DNA of 64,000 nucleotides from Dichetophora obliterata (GCA_963920525.1 OY986436.1:85902970-85966969); one strand, 5' to 3'. Positions 1 through 11,049 are shown, counted from the stretch's first letter. The notes: a model not told the origin generated them from the letters alone. Program-made: numbers and translations.

Positions 1-1365
1 TCTTCTTAACCAAGTTAAAAATATTTAAGAAATCGTCATATGTTAACTTGTTTAAGAAGTTCCCGCTTTTGAAGGAACAAGAGCAATTTTCAATTTATTT
101 TGCTTGTTTTTGGAATGTCTTTCAACAAAATTTTTTTCATTTCAGAAATCCAATTCTTTAATAACATAAAACACATTGAATTCATTGAGAAGCATTTGAA
201 ATCATTAAATATTTTTTATACACATTTTTACTCGCCATTTGCATACATTAAATTTCTCGCTGTAAAGCATAGATCCCCAGTAGTGGCTGATATCAGCAAA
301 TTAAACTCACACGTATACTTACGCTCTTTTGTTTGATCGTCAATCAACCAATAGGAAATCAGCATGTTGAGTGGGAGAGACAAATTGCACTTGCAGAACT
401 TCTGTGTCACTCTCACCAGTAGTATTTCGGCACACTCACCAATACTACTACCTTGGGCTTTCAGTAGGCTTTAGTAATTAAGCTGTGGCCAATCTACTGT
501 TTAAGTTTTATATAATTTAACACTTGTTCGAATAAACTCTTCGAAATTATATGACGTTGAAGCAGAGGTGTTTATTTTAGGTCAAGCGTAGCACCAGTGT
601 TGCCGGAGCAAAATCTTTTTTATAACCAGAACGCAAAATAAAATAACCAATATGTGAAAAAATAACCAAAATATTTATTCATTATAAATAAAAGAAGCAA
701 AACAAACTTACATACCTATTTGTACTAACTAGTTACAAATATATTCTTACTTTTGCATTTTGATTTTCGTAACTTTGCTTTTTTAAACAAATTTCTCAGA
801 ATTAACTTTTCATGATCAAAATGATCTGCATTGTTGTATAATCTTTAGTGACACGTGATTTGAGCTATTCCCAATTACTGGCAAATAGCCTTGCATCGTG
901 GCATTTGCAAAAAATGGTGTCACATATTTTGGACACAACAACTAAATGTATACATTTGCACTAGCATGACTGTGGCAAATTTGCTCTAGTTGATTGAAAA
1001 TATTTGGTAGAGGACGCATTTGCAAAGTTATTTGCCCGCAACTGGGAATAGCCCTATTGTTCTAGCCCTTATTCTTGCCATGTGCTGCACGATTGGCATC
1101 ACTGGTAGGTCGTGTTTACATGAAGAGAGAATTCACCCTCGCGATCAAATTTTAAATTAATTAGGTGCAAAATAAAAAATTAACTAATAAATTAAAATTA
1201 ATTTTTGTCAGAAAAACACTACCGAATAAAAAAAATAGCTAAATAAAAAATAAAATCGCCAATAAGTCAAAAACTGACCGTGAGGACAGACATATAGATA
1301 TTTATATGTCTATAAATACACAAAACGACAACACCCGCTTCAATAGCATAAAATACAGCTGCTAA
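1..1365. other. AT-rich non-coding stretch
   Basis: No convincing gene is seen; the short open frames carry no recognisable domain. A CAGTGTTGCCG motif at 595 matches the terminal inverted repeat of the hAT-like element at 18359. No partner end with a convincing 8-bp duplication was found, so no element is called. Downstream of it the text is rich in short AATAACC/AATAAGTC words. Confidence 0.6.
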
Positions 1366-1735
1366 CTCGTTTTTAGGACTCTATGAGAGAGAACACGCTG
1401 AAATAGCGTGAAAAGTAGAGAGAATATACATACTTTAGGACTTTCTGAGCGAAAACACGCTGAAATAGCGTGAAAAGTAGAGAATATACATATTTTATGA
1501 CTCTCTGAGCGAAAACACGTGAAGCGTGAAAAGTAGAGAGAATATACATATTTTAAGACCCTGCGAACGAAAACACGCTGAAATAACGTGCAAAGTGGAG
1601 AGAATATACATATTTTAGAACTCTCAGAGAGAACACGCTGAAGTAGAGTAACGAGTTGAGAAAATATACACATTTTGGAAAAAAACGCTGAGTTTCAGAC
1701 AGAATTGAAAAACCCGCTGCTTAGCGTGATCTTTT
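1366..1735. repeat. Minisatellite, about 60-bp unit, five to six copies
   Basis: Units start near 1371, 1434, 1494, 1552, 1613 and 1673 (decayed). Each contains a TTTAGGACTCT-like start, a short palindrome of the type CACGCTGAAATAGCGTG, and ends in GAGAATATACATA. Copies differ by small indels (the third lost part of the palindrome) and degrade toward the right. The 103-codon minus-strand frame across this block is a by-product of the repeat, not a gene. Confidence 0.85.
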
Positions 1736-2589
1736 TACAAAATCGCCAATAAATATCGTGAAATTTCACAACATTTATTGTAGTGATTTTTCAATCAATT
1801 TTTAGAGTTCAGCTACAAAAAGCGATATTACCTTGACGTATAATTATGTCTTATGCCGTGGTTATGCTAGCCAAACATGTTCGTTTTCGTTAATTTATTC
1901 TCTTCGCTGAAATGTTTGCATTTAATGTAAAAATAAGTCAAAAAGTCACAAATAAGTCACAAATAAGAAAAACCCATTTTGCGTTTTTATATACAATTTT
2001 AGGCATATTATTCACATTTACTATAAACTGTAAAATGAAATTAGCGAATTGATTCAAATTGGGATTGGCTATGAAAGAGGCATTATTTTTTGCATTCAAC
2101 TATTTATTATTTCTTTTTCCTTTTGTTTTTTTAGTTTCAATAGATATGCAATAAGTGTTCATGAATTTTGAATAAGTTATGTGGGGAATATTGACTAAAT
2201 TGTCTAACCTTTTTTCGCTGGTATCATTAGAACTTCTCACATTGTAGAATATCTGGCTAATTTTGACTTTTATTTTTGCATGAAATAATAAAAAAAAATA
2301 TTTTTCCCTTCAAAACATTAATAATCAAAGATAACTAAAATTTTTTGCTTATTATTGCAAAATGCTTACCCGATACGGTCTCTGGATTTAGTTATTGCAA
2401 AGTATTTACGATTAAAGTTAAAAACGCCCTGTTTTGTATATCACTGAAGATGCAACATTAATTTTAGGCTGCTCTGAGCGTAATGAGGGCAATTATAATT
2501 TTCGAAATGAAGACTCTCATACTAGAGTTGCCATACCACTATAATACAAACTATATATTTTTCATTCAACATATTAATATTACTTTTAT
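1736..2589. other. AT-rich non-coding stretch
   Basis: Nothing gene-like is visible. AT-rich sequence lies between the minisatellite and a dispersed repeat fragment. Confidence 0.55.
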
Positions 2590-2720
2590 CAAACATACTA
2601 TTATACTTGATTTTAATTGTAAGCTATTTAGATCAAGTAAGTTCGAAAAAGGCAACAACAACAACTCTGTATAGAGTCAATCACACTGCAGACTAGACAG
2701 ACTATTTCGAAGGGAACTAC
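2590..2720. repeat. Dispersed repeat fragment, inverted copy near 61110-61260
   Basis: The segment containing AGATCAAGTAAGTT, GGCAACAACAACAA, CTCTGTATAGAGTCAATCAC and GACTAGACAGACT reappears in reverse complement around 61110-61260 with scattered differences. The similarity fades on both sides, so this is a fragment of an interspersed repeat of unknown class. The second copy lies inside the TIR element at 60616-61436, which suggests this is an internal piece of that family. Confidence 0.7.
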
Positions 2721-2786
2721 CCCATTTTCAGCAGTTCCTTGTTACCTGAAATGTTCAAAAAAGTTTATAATATGTGCTTGTTTTCA

Positions 2787-2989
2787 GCCGGTATTATTGC
2801 AAAGTTTGGAAGCTCATTCTCTTGCAAGCAACTATTTTCTATGATGAAAATGAAAATTCCCGTTTGAGAAGTCAACTTTCCGATATGAGCTTGGAATTTA
2901 CAAAGTGCCTTGCCTCCACACGCGGAATTAAACGAAATATTAAAAAATTGTTACGATATTGTAAGCCAAGCTTCGGATTAGATTTGTAG
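2787..2989 (+). pseudogene. hAT-family transposase C-terminus, frameshifted relic
   Basis: Two plus-strand frames join to resemble the C-terminal dimerisation region of hAT transposases of the ZBED5/SCAND3-like group. The first frame, from 2787, gives KFGSSFSCKQLFSMMKM, matching the family pattern FGS.Y.CE.LFS.MK. The second continues as SRLRSQLSDMSLEFTKCLAS and ends at a TAG at 2987. The junction near 2845 needs a frameshift, so the fragment is dead. An apparent TTTTCAG acceptor lies just before the first residues, but no upstream catalytic part (DDE/RW region) is visible. In the family this region mediates transposase multimerisation. The family call rests on motif recognition only. Confidence 0.6.
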
Positions 2990-3264
2990 TACTCTTAAAT
3001 AAGTTTCTCAGCGCAATCATGACTCAAGCTACAAATAAAATATTATTGTGCTGACTAGTGTAATTAAATGAACGAAAAGAAATCGAAACAGTTTTGCATA
3101 CTTTATTTAAATTTTGTGGCATTGAGTAGCTCATATGCGAATTATTTAAATTAACATATAATAAAGCAATATAAATATGTTATTTTTTGATATTAAAAAC
3201 AAACAAAATAGTTTTAATTTTTTAAGCGAAGTTTTCACAATAAATTTCTCTAGTTGATATATAC
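2990..3264. other. AT-rich non-coding stretch
   Basis: Sequence after the hAT relic with no recognisable feature. Confidence 0.5.
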
Positions 3265-3416
3265 TATCTACTATCTAAATTTAAGCTTCCAATTTTTCTT
3301 GAAGGAAAAAATTGGTTGTGAGTCACGGTTTTAATTGAAGTATCTACTATCTAAATTTAAGCTTCCAATTTTTCTTGAAGGAAAAAATTGATTGTGATGT
3401 CACGGTTTAATTCAAT
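3265..3416. repeat. Tandem duplication of a 76-bp unit containing a hairpin
   Basis: Two head-to-tail copies at 3265-3340 and 3341-3416 both begin TATCTACTATCTAAATTTAA and contain the self-complementary AATTTTTCTTGAAGGAAAAAATT. They differ by only a few bases, such as GAGTCACGG versus GATGTCACGG, so the duplication looks recent. Confidence 0.9.
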
Positions 3417-3631
3417 TAAGTAAGTAAGTTAAAAAAAACAAACTTAAATCCACAATATTATTAAACTCAATTTGATTTTACACACTGTCAGTTATAAAAC
3501 ATTTTTTTTTAACTTTTATAAGACATTTGGCTTTAAATTAATAAAATATTTAATAATGAAAATGTGGTAACCGTGTACACATTAATGAGCTCAATTATGA
3601 CTTTTGTAAAGCAGACTCTCACACTCACGAT

Positions 3632-4108
3632 CAGTGCTGCCAGGTTAGCTATTTTGTAGCCAGATTCAACTTCTTTTTTCTCACTTAGCTTCGAAAATTG
3701 TGTTTAGCTCTTAGCTATTATTTCAGCTTTTGTCTTTTCGAGCTTAGCTATTTTAAGCTTTTACATTTTATTGTTAATAAAGGGCAATATAAAATCGTAT
3801 ATAAATAAAAGTAAAATAAAAAAAAATATATATTTAAAAATAAAAAAATTATCAATTTAATATACATACAATTTTATCAATTTTCTTAAATTTTGTCTAC
3901 ATAAAAGTGAAGTAAGATAGTTTTTGATTATTTTTTCTAGCAATATATTGCATTTACAAATCAATCAATATATGGAGTTTTTTAATTAAACTGATACTCT
4001 GATTAAATATAGCAGTTGTGTTTTTTTTTAACTATTTTCTTTTTTAGCGTAAAAAATGGTTAGCTATTTTTAGCTGATTTTAGACTCAACATTTTTCTGG
4101 CAACAGTG
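3632..4108. mobile_element. Possible hAT-type MITE, 477 bp
   Basis: Ends are CAGTGCTGCCAG on the left and, read inward from the right, CACTGTTGCCAG. Both are close to the CAGTGTTGCC terminus of the better-supported hAT element at 18359. The candidate 8-bp flanks CTCACGAT and CGCATGGT match at only five positions, so the target duplication is eroded or wrong. Subterminal TTAGCTATTT words occur several times in both orientations. Confidence 0.4.
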
Positions 4109-4144
4109 CGCATGGTATAAACGTCGCTTTTTCTTAAGCTCTAA

Positions 4145-5011
4145 AGGCGGATTCACTGATTACCTTCAGCAAGTTTTTTGTGACAGCTTTCTTGCTCTCT
4201 GTGTGAATGTACCGCAGGTCGATTCACTGACATGTAAAACTTTCAGCAATTTTTCTGTTTTTCTTTGTCATATTCAATATTGCCAGACTCAATGCTTCTT
4301 TATTTTAAAGCTTCAATAATAAAATATGCCAATTTCAACTCAAAAAACCCAATTCTGGCAACACTACTCAAAAATATTCAGCAAGAAAATTGAAATTAAA
4401 GGCCCAGTTATAATAGACGTAATGTAAAGTAACGTAATGTAGTCAACTGTCATCGTGACGGGACGTAATGTAAGAAAACGTTGTAGCAATTATAATAGGC
4501 AGTAGCCAGGCAGTTGTTTGTCGTAAATAATTGCACGTTCCTGTACAAATACAATTAAAACTTCGTCATCCATAGCTGTGGATACATAAAACTATCACAT
4601 TAATAACGAAAACTCAACAAAAAGCGTAGTTCAACAACATAAAATAGCGCAATAATCGAATTTAACCTCAATGTTTAGTTGTTCTTTGAACAGACGTAAT
4701 GTAAAGTAACGTAGAAATCGAAATCCAACGGATCTTTACTTCCCATTACATTACATTACGTTTATTATAAACACTTGTATAAGAATGTATTGCTTGAAAC
4801 AATAAGTGAAAGAACACACTGCTCAATTGACATTAAACCACATTACGTTACTTCTATTATAACTGGGCTTAAGGTAATCAAATCAAAGAGAGTGCAGTAA
4901 GTTTTTGTTACTCTCTCATTGAGTGTGGAGAGAGATAGAGCACAAAAATTTTCAAAACTTCATATAAAAAAAACTTGCAAAACTTGCTGAAGGTGGTCAG
5001 TGAATCCGCCT
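4145..5011. mobile_element. Outer TIR element with TAA target duplication
   Basis: Left end AGGCGGATTCACTGATTACC and the reverse complement of the right end AGGCGGATTCACTGACCACC are terminal inverted repeats. Both continue into CTTCAGCAAGTTTT. Flanks give TAA on each side (4142-4144 and 5012-5014), the 3-bp TWA duplication expected for PIF/Harbinger. No coding capacity is visible. A second MITE at 4400-4869 is inserted inside it, so this one is older. Confidence 0.75.
4400..4869. mobile_element. MITE nested inside the 4145-5011 element
   Basis: Terminal inverted repeats are AGGCCCAGTTATAATAGACG on the left and AGCCCAGTTATAATAGAAG read inward from the right, flanked by TAA on both sides (4397-4399 and 4870-4872). 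Internally the word GACGTAATGTAAAGTAACGTA recurs near 4421 and 4694, and its inverse near the right end, so the element has duplicated subterminal repeats. The TAA duplication suggests a PIF/Harbinger-mobilised MITE. Confidence 0.75.
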
Positions 5012-5014
5012 TAA

Positions 5015-8000
5015 GTGACGCTTGCTGCGGTCAGGCAGAGCGCCGTTTTGCCCATACTGGCGGCTTTGGACATCTCTACACTACATCGTGAACATACCAA
5101 ATATAAAGATATGAAAATGAAAATGAAAAGAAAAAACGAAAATTAATATTTATTCAAGAAACAAAATGCGTGACCAGAAGTTATTTTAATTTAAAATTTA
5201 TAATTTAAGTCTCCAAAAAAGTGAGCATTACAATAAATTATTGATGTTACTCGATTTATCTTCATCGTTGAATTAATTAAATCATAAATTCATATAACAA
5301 AAAATTTAAAATTGACGTATTGTACATCTAAAATATTCTAAGGTTTATATTAATGCAAAGTCAAGAGAAAATATTTTGAAAGTCAAGAATTCTGGGAACA
5401 CTGCCTAGATCGTCATTTAAAAAGAAAATATAAGGTAAGTAAGCGATACTCCGAATAATTGCTACACACATTATGGAAATTAATGAATAAAAGTATTTAA
5501 CTACTGAAACTTTATGTCTCTTTTTTTACACGACTACAGCGAAGCAAAACGAGCGGTATATGTGTTTGACCGGTATGTATTTATATATGTATGTATGTAT
5601 GCATGTATGCATAAAAGTATCTTTTTTTTTGTATGTATGTGTGTTAAGATTCAAAAACGGAATATAAAGACCATTCATTTCCAAAGATTCATCTTCAGCA
5701 CTTAATGACTCATCAGAATCAGTTCTGCCGATGTATCTAATATTGTATTGTAATAATATTTTTAATAGCTTTTGATTAATTTTTATTGATATTTGTCAAA
5801 ATAAAGTTATAAACATCGTTTCCCTCCTCAGCTTTTGATGTTCTTGCGTTTGCACGCCATGCATTGAACGAATCGGCATTTTTAAAACAGTAGACATCTA
5901 CAAAAATCATGGTAACTTTAAAAATCGCAAAATCTTGCGAAAAAGGTTAGTGCTACCGCTATTTTATATTTTGATAGATTTGTTAGTTTTAGCTTAAGAA
6001 AATTTGCAAACATAATTAATAATTCTTTATTTTAGGCCGTTTTGAAAAATACAGTTTTCACTGCTTGCAACAAAAAAATTTTATTAATTTTCACAAATAC
6101 TTACTATGGTTATTACTGTCCATAATTTTTTTTTCACTTTCAAACAGAAAATTGCAAAATTTTTATACTTAATTGCTTCCACTCTTTGCAAATAAACGCA
6201 GCGAAATATTAAGAAAATTTAAGTGCAAGTTCAGCTCTGTATCAACTAACGGTTCAACAGCAATAACAACTAAATAAGTGTTTTTGTTATCTTTGGCATG
6301 TTTACTTTATTATTTAACAAGAAAAAACCTAAATTTTTGCTACTTTAAAATTTGTGTTTTTTCGATTTGGAACCATTGTGCAATGATGAGCCAACTCTGA
6401 CTCTTTGATCTTTCTTAAACTTATGCCGTCTGAGAACAGTTTCGAAAAATATATAAAAATAATTTTTTCTTTGATTGTAGCTATTATCAACTAGGAAAGT
6501 TGGCTAAAGTATTTTTTTAAGGATTTTTTCTTTATTTTTCATGTTTCTAATTGACCTAAAAAATTCCTAGTAAATATACATATTTAAATTTTTTAAAAAC
6601 CTTCTCCTTTCCGCAGTGGAAAAAAATTTTATTTTAAAAGTAGAGAAAATTGTATATAGGTTGCAAAATTTGTAAGATGTATTCTATGCAAACACAGTCC
6701 GAATAAATAAAAAAGTAAAGCAAAACGATGAATGTCGCGTTTTTGTTGTATGTATTATTGTTGTTGTTTCTTTTGTTTATGTCATTTCGCTCGCTGCTAC
6801 AGAAGAATAACTACGATATTTACCGTAGTTTTTTTGTATTTTTATTTTTTCCGGCTGTGTTAACAGAAAACCCATCTTGAAAATATCACAATCTAAGTTA
6901 AACTTTCTGAACTCCTTGAAAACAAAAATAAAAAAATTTTTAAAATTGAGGTAAAGACAAAAAAACTACCTTCAATCGTTTCGCTGTGCTTGAAAACAAA
7001 TTCACAAACCAAAGTATATTGCAAAATATAGGAACCACTAATTAATGCTAGACTTAACCAGAAATTTAAAATAAAATGAATTGCAGATGTTGAATTCAAT
7101 TGACCTTCAACCAAATAGAAAAAGACTTTGATACAATTGAATAACCACTCCTAAAAAGTTCGCATATTTTTTAATATTTTTATATTATCAGTTAAAGTGC
7201 AAAGGCCCATAGAACTGTATATAAAAAAAAACCCCATAAGAGTAAGGTTAAAAGCACTGTGCTGTGCTTGTCGCCCTATTTGCCTTGCGTCACGTGACCT
7301 TCAAACCTCAAAGGCATGTTTCTTTGACAAGAATCCATCTATAAACCATTTTTATTGTGCGTTGTTTGTCACAGTACCAACCCTTGAGGAATAAAAGAAA
7401 ATGATATCTTATTGGTTTCTGCGATAAATTTAATAGAAAGCAACTTGGACAATTCATTTACTATGATAAATAACCAGCATCTCGTTAAATGCACTCACTT
7501 CATTTTTAAAAAACTCATTAAATTTGTTTAATATAAACAAACACCTCCAATGACACTTGACCGAAACAAAAAAACATTCATTGTAGATTTTCGGTAACGG
7601 AATTGTCATGAACTCTAGAACAATAACAATTTGATGAGCTGTTCATAACTTTCACTGTTTTTACGTTCATTTAATAATAAATTCTACCCACGTGAAGTAG
7701 GACTTTGCACTCAAAAAATATTTTGGATATGATAACGATGAAGAAATAAGTTATGTGAACAAAAAAATTTGTATCATAATGCCCAAATAAATTCCTGAGT
7801 AAACAAAAAAAGCATTTCGAAAACATTTCGTACAAGGTAAATTAAATTGTACGTTTCTTTTTAAAAAAAGACTTAACCACTAATGGGCCTTATGACTTCT
7901 TGCAGGGGTAGTGATAGCCCCTGAAAACAATTTGGGTAGAAAACTGTTTGGCCATATGCTCAAAAAAAATGATATGGGTATTTTGTCCTTGCGTAATAAG

Positions 8001-8565
8001 TATGTCCCGAAACCATTCCAAGAACATATGCAAATGGAAGATATTTTACCAAAAATGCATGGAAATATCACTCTACGGTTACAAATTTTGGTACGACAAC
8101 AAAAGTTGTGGCTTATATAAGTCCATATGACAAAAATATATAAAAACAGATGCGTCTTTGGACACACGAGAGAAGCGAAGCTGATTCGAGGTTTCATGGA
8201 TTTGATATTTTTATAGTCTTTTTAATAAAATAATTTTTAAATTGAAAAATTTTAAATACCATAAATTTAACTAAAAAATATGCGTTTATATTCACACCAG
8301 ACAATTTTATTACATTTCATTAATATTTAATTTTATTACATGTTGCATTCATTTTGAACAATTTTTGTAAATGTTTTGAATATTATTATGAAATTTTATT
8401 AATAAAATTATGGGCTTATGATAACTGAAATAGAAAACATATGTTAGGATGTTATGCCGTCAATATATCTAGCAAATACTGCATCAATAGTTGTCCCTAA
8501 TCATGTTGTACAAATATTTGGATTTGAATTGGGAATTGTTTAAGTGCCTGTGAACATTCATGTCT
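5015..8565. other. AT-rich non-coding stretch with small microsatellite
   Basis: No gene is recognised. A GTAT-type microsatellite occupies about 5583-5640 (GTATGTATGTATGCATGTAT and a second GTATGTATGTGTG run). A CTACGATATTTACCGTAG hairpin lies near 6812. A CACTCAAAAAATATTTTG word at 7710 resembles the terminal repeat of the ACGAAT elements but has no partner. Small frames at 6893-8200 overlap on both strands and look like chance. Confidence 0.5.
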
Positions 8566-8567
8566 TA

Positions 8568-9292
8568 GGCCGCGTTCATAGTGGACGCTTTGGCTGAAGC
8601 TGATGCATAAAGCTGCTTTGTCAAGCTTTTTTTGATCATAGTGCACGCTTATTCAACGCTGCATAAAGTAGCTTATTGAGCTTATTGGTGTTCATCGTGC
8701 GCGCTTTATGCTTATGGCTGATATGCTTTGTTTTCATTTGTCTCTTTGGAAAATAATGCCCTCAATTGAGTAAATTTTTTTGTTTAATGAGTATGTAGAT
8801 TCGCGATGATCACCAATGAAAGATCAAACCAATAACAAACAAAAGTTCTAAGGAACTTGAAAACACAAAGCATAACAACGGTGGAAAGTTCAGCACAAAA
8901 AGTACCCAAAGAAGAAAGCAAGAACAACGAAAACTATGTAAACAAACGAGATAGAATACACAAGCGCATACAAGTGAAAAGCACCACAAAAGGACCACAA
9001 CGCAACAACAACACAACAACGGTTAAAACTTCAGCACAGAAAAAATCAATGAAAATATTAACAGGCAAAAAAGATAAACATGTGCCGAATAGCATTTTAA
9101 AATTGCTCTACAACAAAGCATAAAAAAACAACATTATTTTTCTGTGTGAGCAAGCGAGATGGAAAGATAAGCACTGAAAAGCATTTGAAATTAAGCTTTA
9201 TTCTAGCTTTATGCTAGCAGTATGAACGCTTTGAGCTTTTTCCATATGATTATGCACAAAGCGTTTTGCATGCGTTTACTATGAACGCGGCC
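8568..9292. mobile_element. Non-autonomous TIR element, GGCCGCGTTCATAGT ends
   Basis: The left end GGCCGCGTTCATAGTGGACG is matched by the reverse complement of the right end, GGCCGCGTTCATAGTAAACG. TA dinucleotides lie immediately outside both ends (8566-8567 and 9293-9294), consistent with a TA target site. Diverged subterminal repeats of the type TTCATAGTGGACGCTT recur near 8576, 8635 and 8691. An internal direct repeat (ACAACGGTGGAAAGTTCAGC near 8875, a diverged copy near 9015) sits in a lysine-rich open frame with no ATG. I read that frame as non-coding. Confidence 0.75.
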
Positions 9293-9384
9293 TAAAATCG
9301 CAATGTAAATCTCCACATAAAACAATTGGCATTTTATGATTATTTTCACGCAGTTCACTGAAACCTTGCTACTTTTGTTGTTTT

Positions 9385-9465
9385 GATAGCTAATACACAA
9401 TCCTTTTAATAGATTATTGTGATCTGCTTCAACATAGCTTCATGCATTCACATGTAGGATATATA
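9385..9465. repeat. Tandem unit split by the ACGAAT element (left unit)
   Basis: GATAGCTAATACACAATCC, then TTTTAATAGATTATTGTGAT and CATAGCTTCATGCATTCA. The same text resumes on the far side of the ACGAAT element at 10877. The element therefore landed between units of a roughly 80-bp tandem repeat. Confidence 0.8.
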
Positions 9466-9550
9466 CATTCAAAACATTTATTATTAAAATTTCTACAATT
9501 TAAATTCGTAAACAAAATAATCGTACAATAAACAAAGTATTTGTATTGTG

Positions 9551-10096
9551 ATATCTTTTATTTAGTTATTTATTTATTTATTTATTTTCATTCAATGAAC
9601 AAAGTTCTTACAGACTAAGCGATTAATATAATAGGAAAAAAAAAGAGAAAAAACATAGTATGATATACAAAAAATAAATTAAATCTACAAATTTTATATA
9701 AACATCAAAAATTACAATTCAATAATTGCTTCATTTCACATTTAGGCAAAGAGAAATCAACATTACAATTAGTTGCTAATAAATTAAAATTTGATAATGC
9801 TTTGTATATAGGTGAGTTCAGAGCATAATTTGTTCTGCATGTATCTAAATAGAATACATCTGATTTTCTTAAAATTCTTGATGGGACATTAAAATTAATT
9901 AATTCAAGCAATGAGGGATCAATAGCCCCTGATATAAGGTCAGAAATAAATAAAAATTACGCAATTGTTCGTCTATTTTGGAGAGATTTTAAATAAATCA
10001 GTAAAATCGAGCATTATAAGAGGGAATAGGATCATCAAAATGAAGAGCTCTTAGGGCAAAGCGAATGAATTTCTTTTGTATGCGTGTAAATATCTT
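9551..10096 (-). pseudogene. 5'-truncated LINE inserted in ACGAAT copy 1 (RT C-terminal part)
   Basis: On the minus strand the right part reads RIQKKFIRFALRALHFDDP, then YNARFY and LSKIDEQLRNFYL, followed by the 68-codon frame at 9705-9911. This is the post-RT region pattern (RIQ.KF.RFALR, a Y.aR tract, then a cysteine-poor tail) of many non-LTR retrotransposons. The reading frame is broken. The 3' tail on the minus strand is (AATA)n at 9557-9592. Flanking copies of ATATCTTT (about 9549 and 10089) fit a target duplication, because ACGAAT copy 2 has a single GATATCTTT at this point. Confidence 0.65.
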
Positions 10097-10483
10097 TATA
10101 TATTACGAATCTTTACGAATTCATTCGTAAAATTTTTATAATATCTGATGTAGTATCAACGAATATATTTGTTTTATATACTAATGATACTCCTAAATAT
10201 AAATACAATAATTCGTATTAGTGCATTGTACGAATAATTGTGGACAAATAAATAATAATATTTGTAAATTTCTCGTACGAATAACTTCGTAATTTCTTTC
10301 ATTACATTCGTAGTATTTACTACTGCTTTCGAAGAGAAAAAATCTTACTATTTACGAATGAAAAAAATTATTAGTAGCACAAATTCATTCGTAGGCTGAC
10401 CGTACGAATTATTAGTAGAATGTACGAATTATTAGTTAAGTTTAAAAAAATTGAAAACCGAAATCGTACAGCCTGATTTTTCG

Positions 10484-10525
10484 CTAAAGAGCCGAGTTTC
10501 AAACCCCAGCTCAGACAGAATTTGT
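10484..10525 (+). other. tRNA-like module 1 in ACGAAT element (B-box-like)
   Basis: GAGCCGAGTTTCAAACCCCA, then CAGCTCAGACAGAATTTG and TTTTTG. GTTTCAAACCCC resembles an RNA polymerase III B box and a tRNA T-arm with an ACA-like 3' end, followed by a T run. It is about three-quarters identical to module 2 at 10617, so the two are duplicates. No complete cloverleaf is evident. Confidence 0.45.
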
Positions 10526-10616
10526 TTTTGGCTGGTTTGTCGTATAACTACAGAATATAATGAACTGTATGATTGTAAAGTGACTGTAGCCTACTGATGG
10601 ATTGCGTGACCCGTAA

Positions 10617-10655
10617 GCTATAGAGTCGAGGTTCAAGCCCCAGGTCAGCCACAAA
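10617..10655 (+). other. tRNA-like module 2 in ACGAAT element (B-box-like)
   Basis: GAGTCGAGGTTCAAGCCCCA, then GGTCAGCCACAAA and a run of ten T. GGTTCAAGCCC is a near-consensus B box. A GTGACCCGTAAGC stretch upstream could be a decayed A-box/D-arm. This segment is missing from the second ACGAAT copy. Read as a pol III-type or tRNA-derived insert, not as a functional tRNA gene. Confidence 0.45.
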
Positions 10656-10876
10656 TTTTTTTTTTCGTTATTAGATATTATGATCATTCGTAAATGTAAC
10701 AAATGTATTCGTACAATATACGTTTATTTTGGTACGAATACGAATAAAATATTCGTAATATGTACTAATATACGTCGATTTTACGAATCCAATTCGTGGC
10801 TGAAAACTACGTTTAAAATTCGTAGAATGCACGCAGTTATTAGTAATATTTACACACAAATATTTTTGAGTGTAGG

Positions 10877-11020
10877 TAAGCTTATGCACAATCATTTTAA
10901 TAGATTATTGTGATCTGCTGCATCATAGCTTCACGCATTCAAAATAGGATATGTTGATAGCTAATGCACAGTCCTTTTAACATGTTCTTGTCATCTCATC
11001 TACTGCAACATAGCTTCAGT
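10877..11020. repeat. Two further units of the roughly 80-bp tandem repeat
   Basis: Units at about 10877-10954 and 10956-11020 share TTTTAATAGATTATTGTGAT or its variant, the CATAGCTTC core, and the GATAGCTAATGCACAGTCC start. They continue the array interrupted by the ACGAAT element. Confidence 0.75.
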
Positions 11021-11049
11021 TAATACTTAATATTGAATGAACCATATGA

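Larger units (their letters stand above)
9466..10874. mobile_element. ACGAAT element, copy 1 (palindrome-rich TIR element)
   Basis: The element is saturated with ATTCGT/ACGAAT words in both orientations. Its right end, read inward, is CACTCAAAAATATTTGTGTG; its left end is the eroded CATTCAAAACATTT. A second, inverted copy at 44366-48504 aligns over nearly the whole length and has a better left-type end, CACTCAAAAAATTTGTCAG, which defines the terminal repeats. Copy 1 carries two tRNA-like modules (10484-10525 and 10617-10655) that copy 2 lacks. It is interrupted by a truncated LINE at 9551-10096; without that insert it is about 865 bp. No transposase is visible, so mobilisation would be in trans. 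Superfamily unknown. Confidence 0.75.

Noticed and set aside
595..5400. Full-length hAT element from the CAGTGTTGCCG at 595, spanning the hAT transposase fragment at 2787
   Set aside because: Possible right ends at 4108 and 5399 give only four or five matching bases in the 8-bp flanks, and other elements lie in between.
8857..9123. 88-codon lysine-rich plus-strand frame inside the 8568-9292 element
   Set aside because: It starts at TTG, has no ATG context, and includes an internal direct repeat; no domain recognised.
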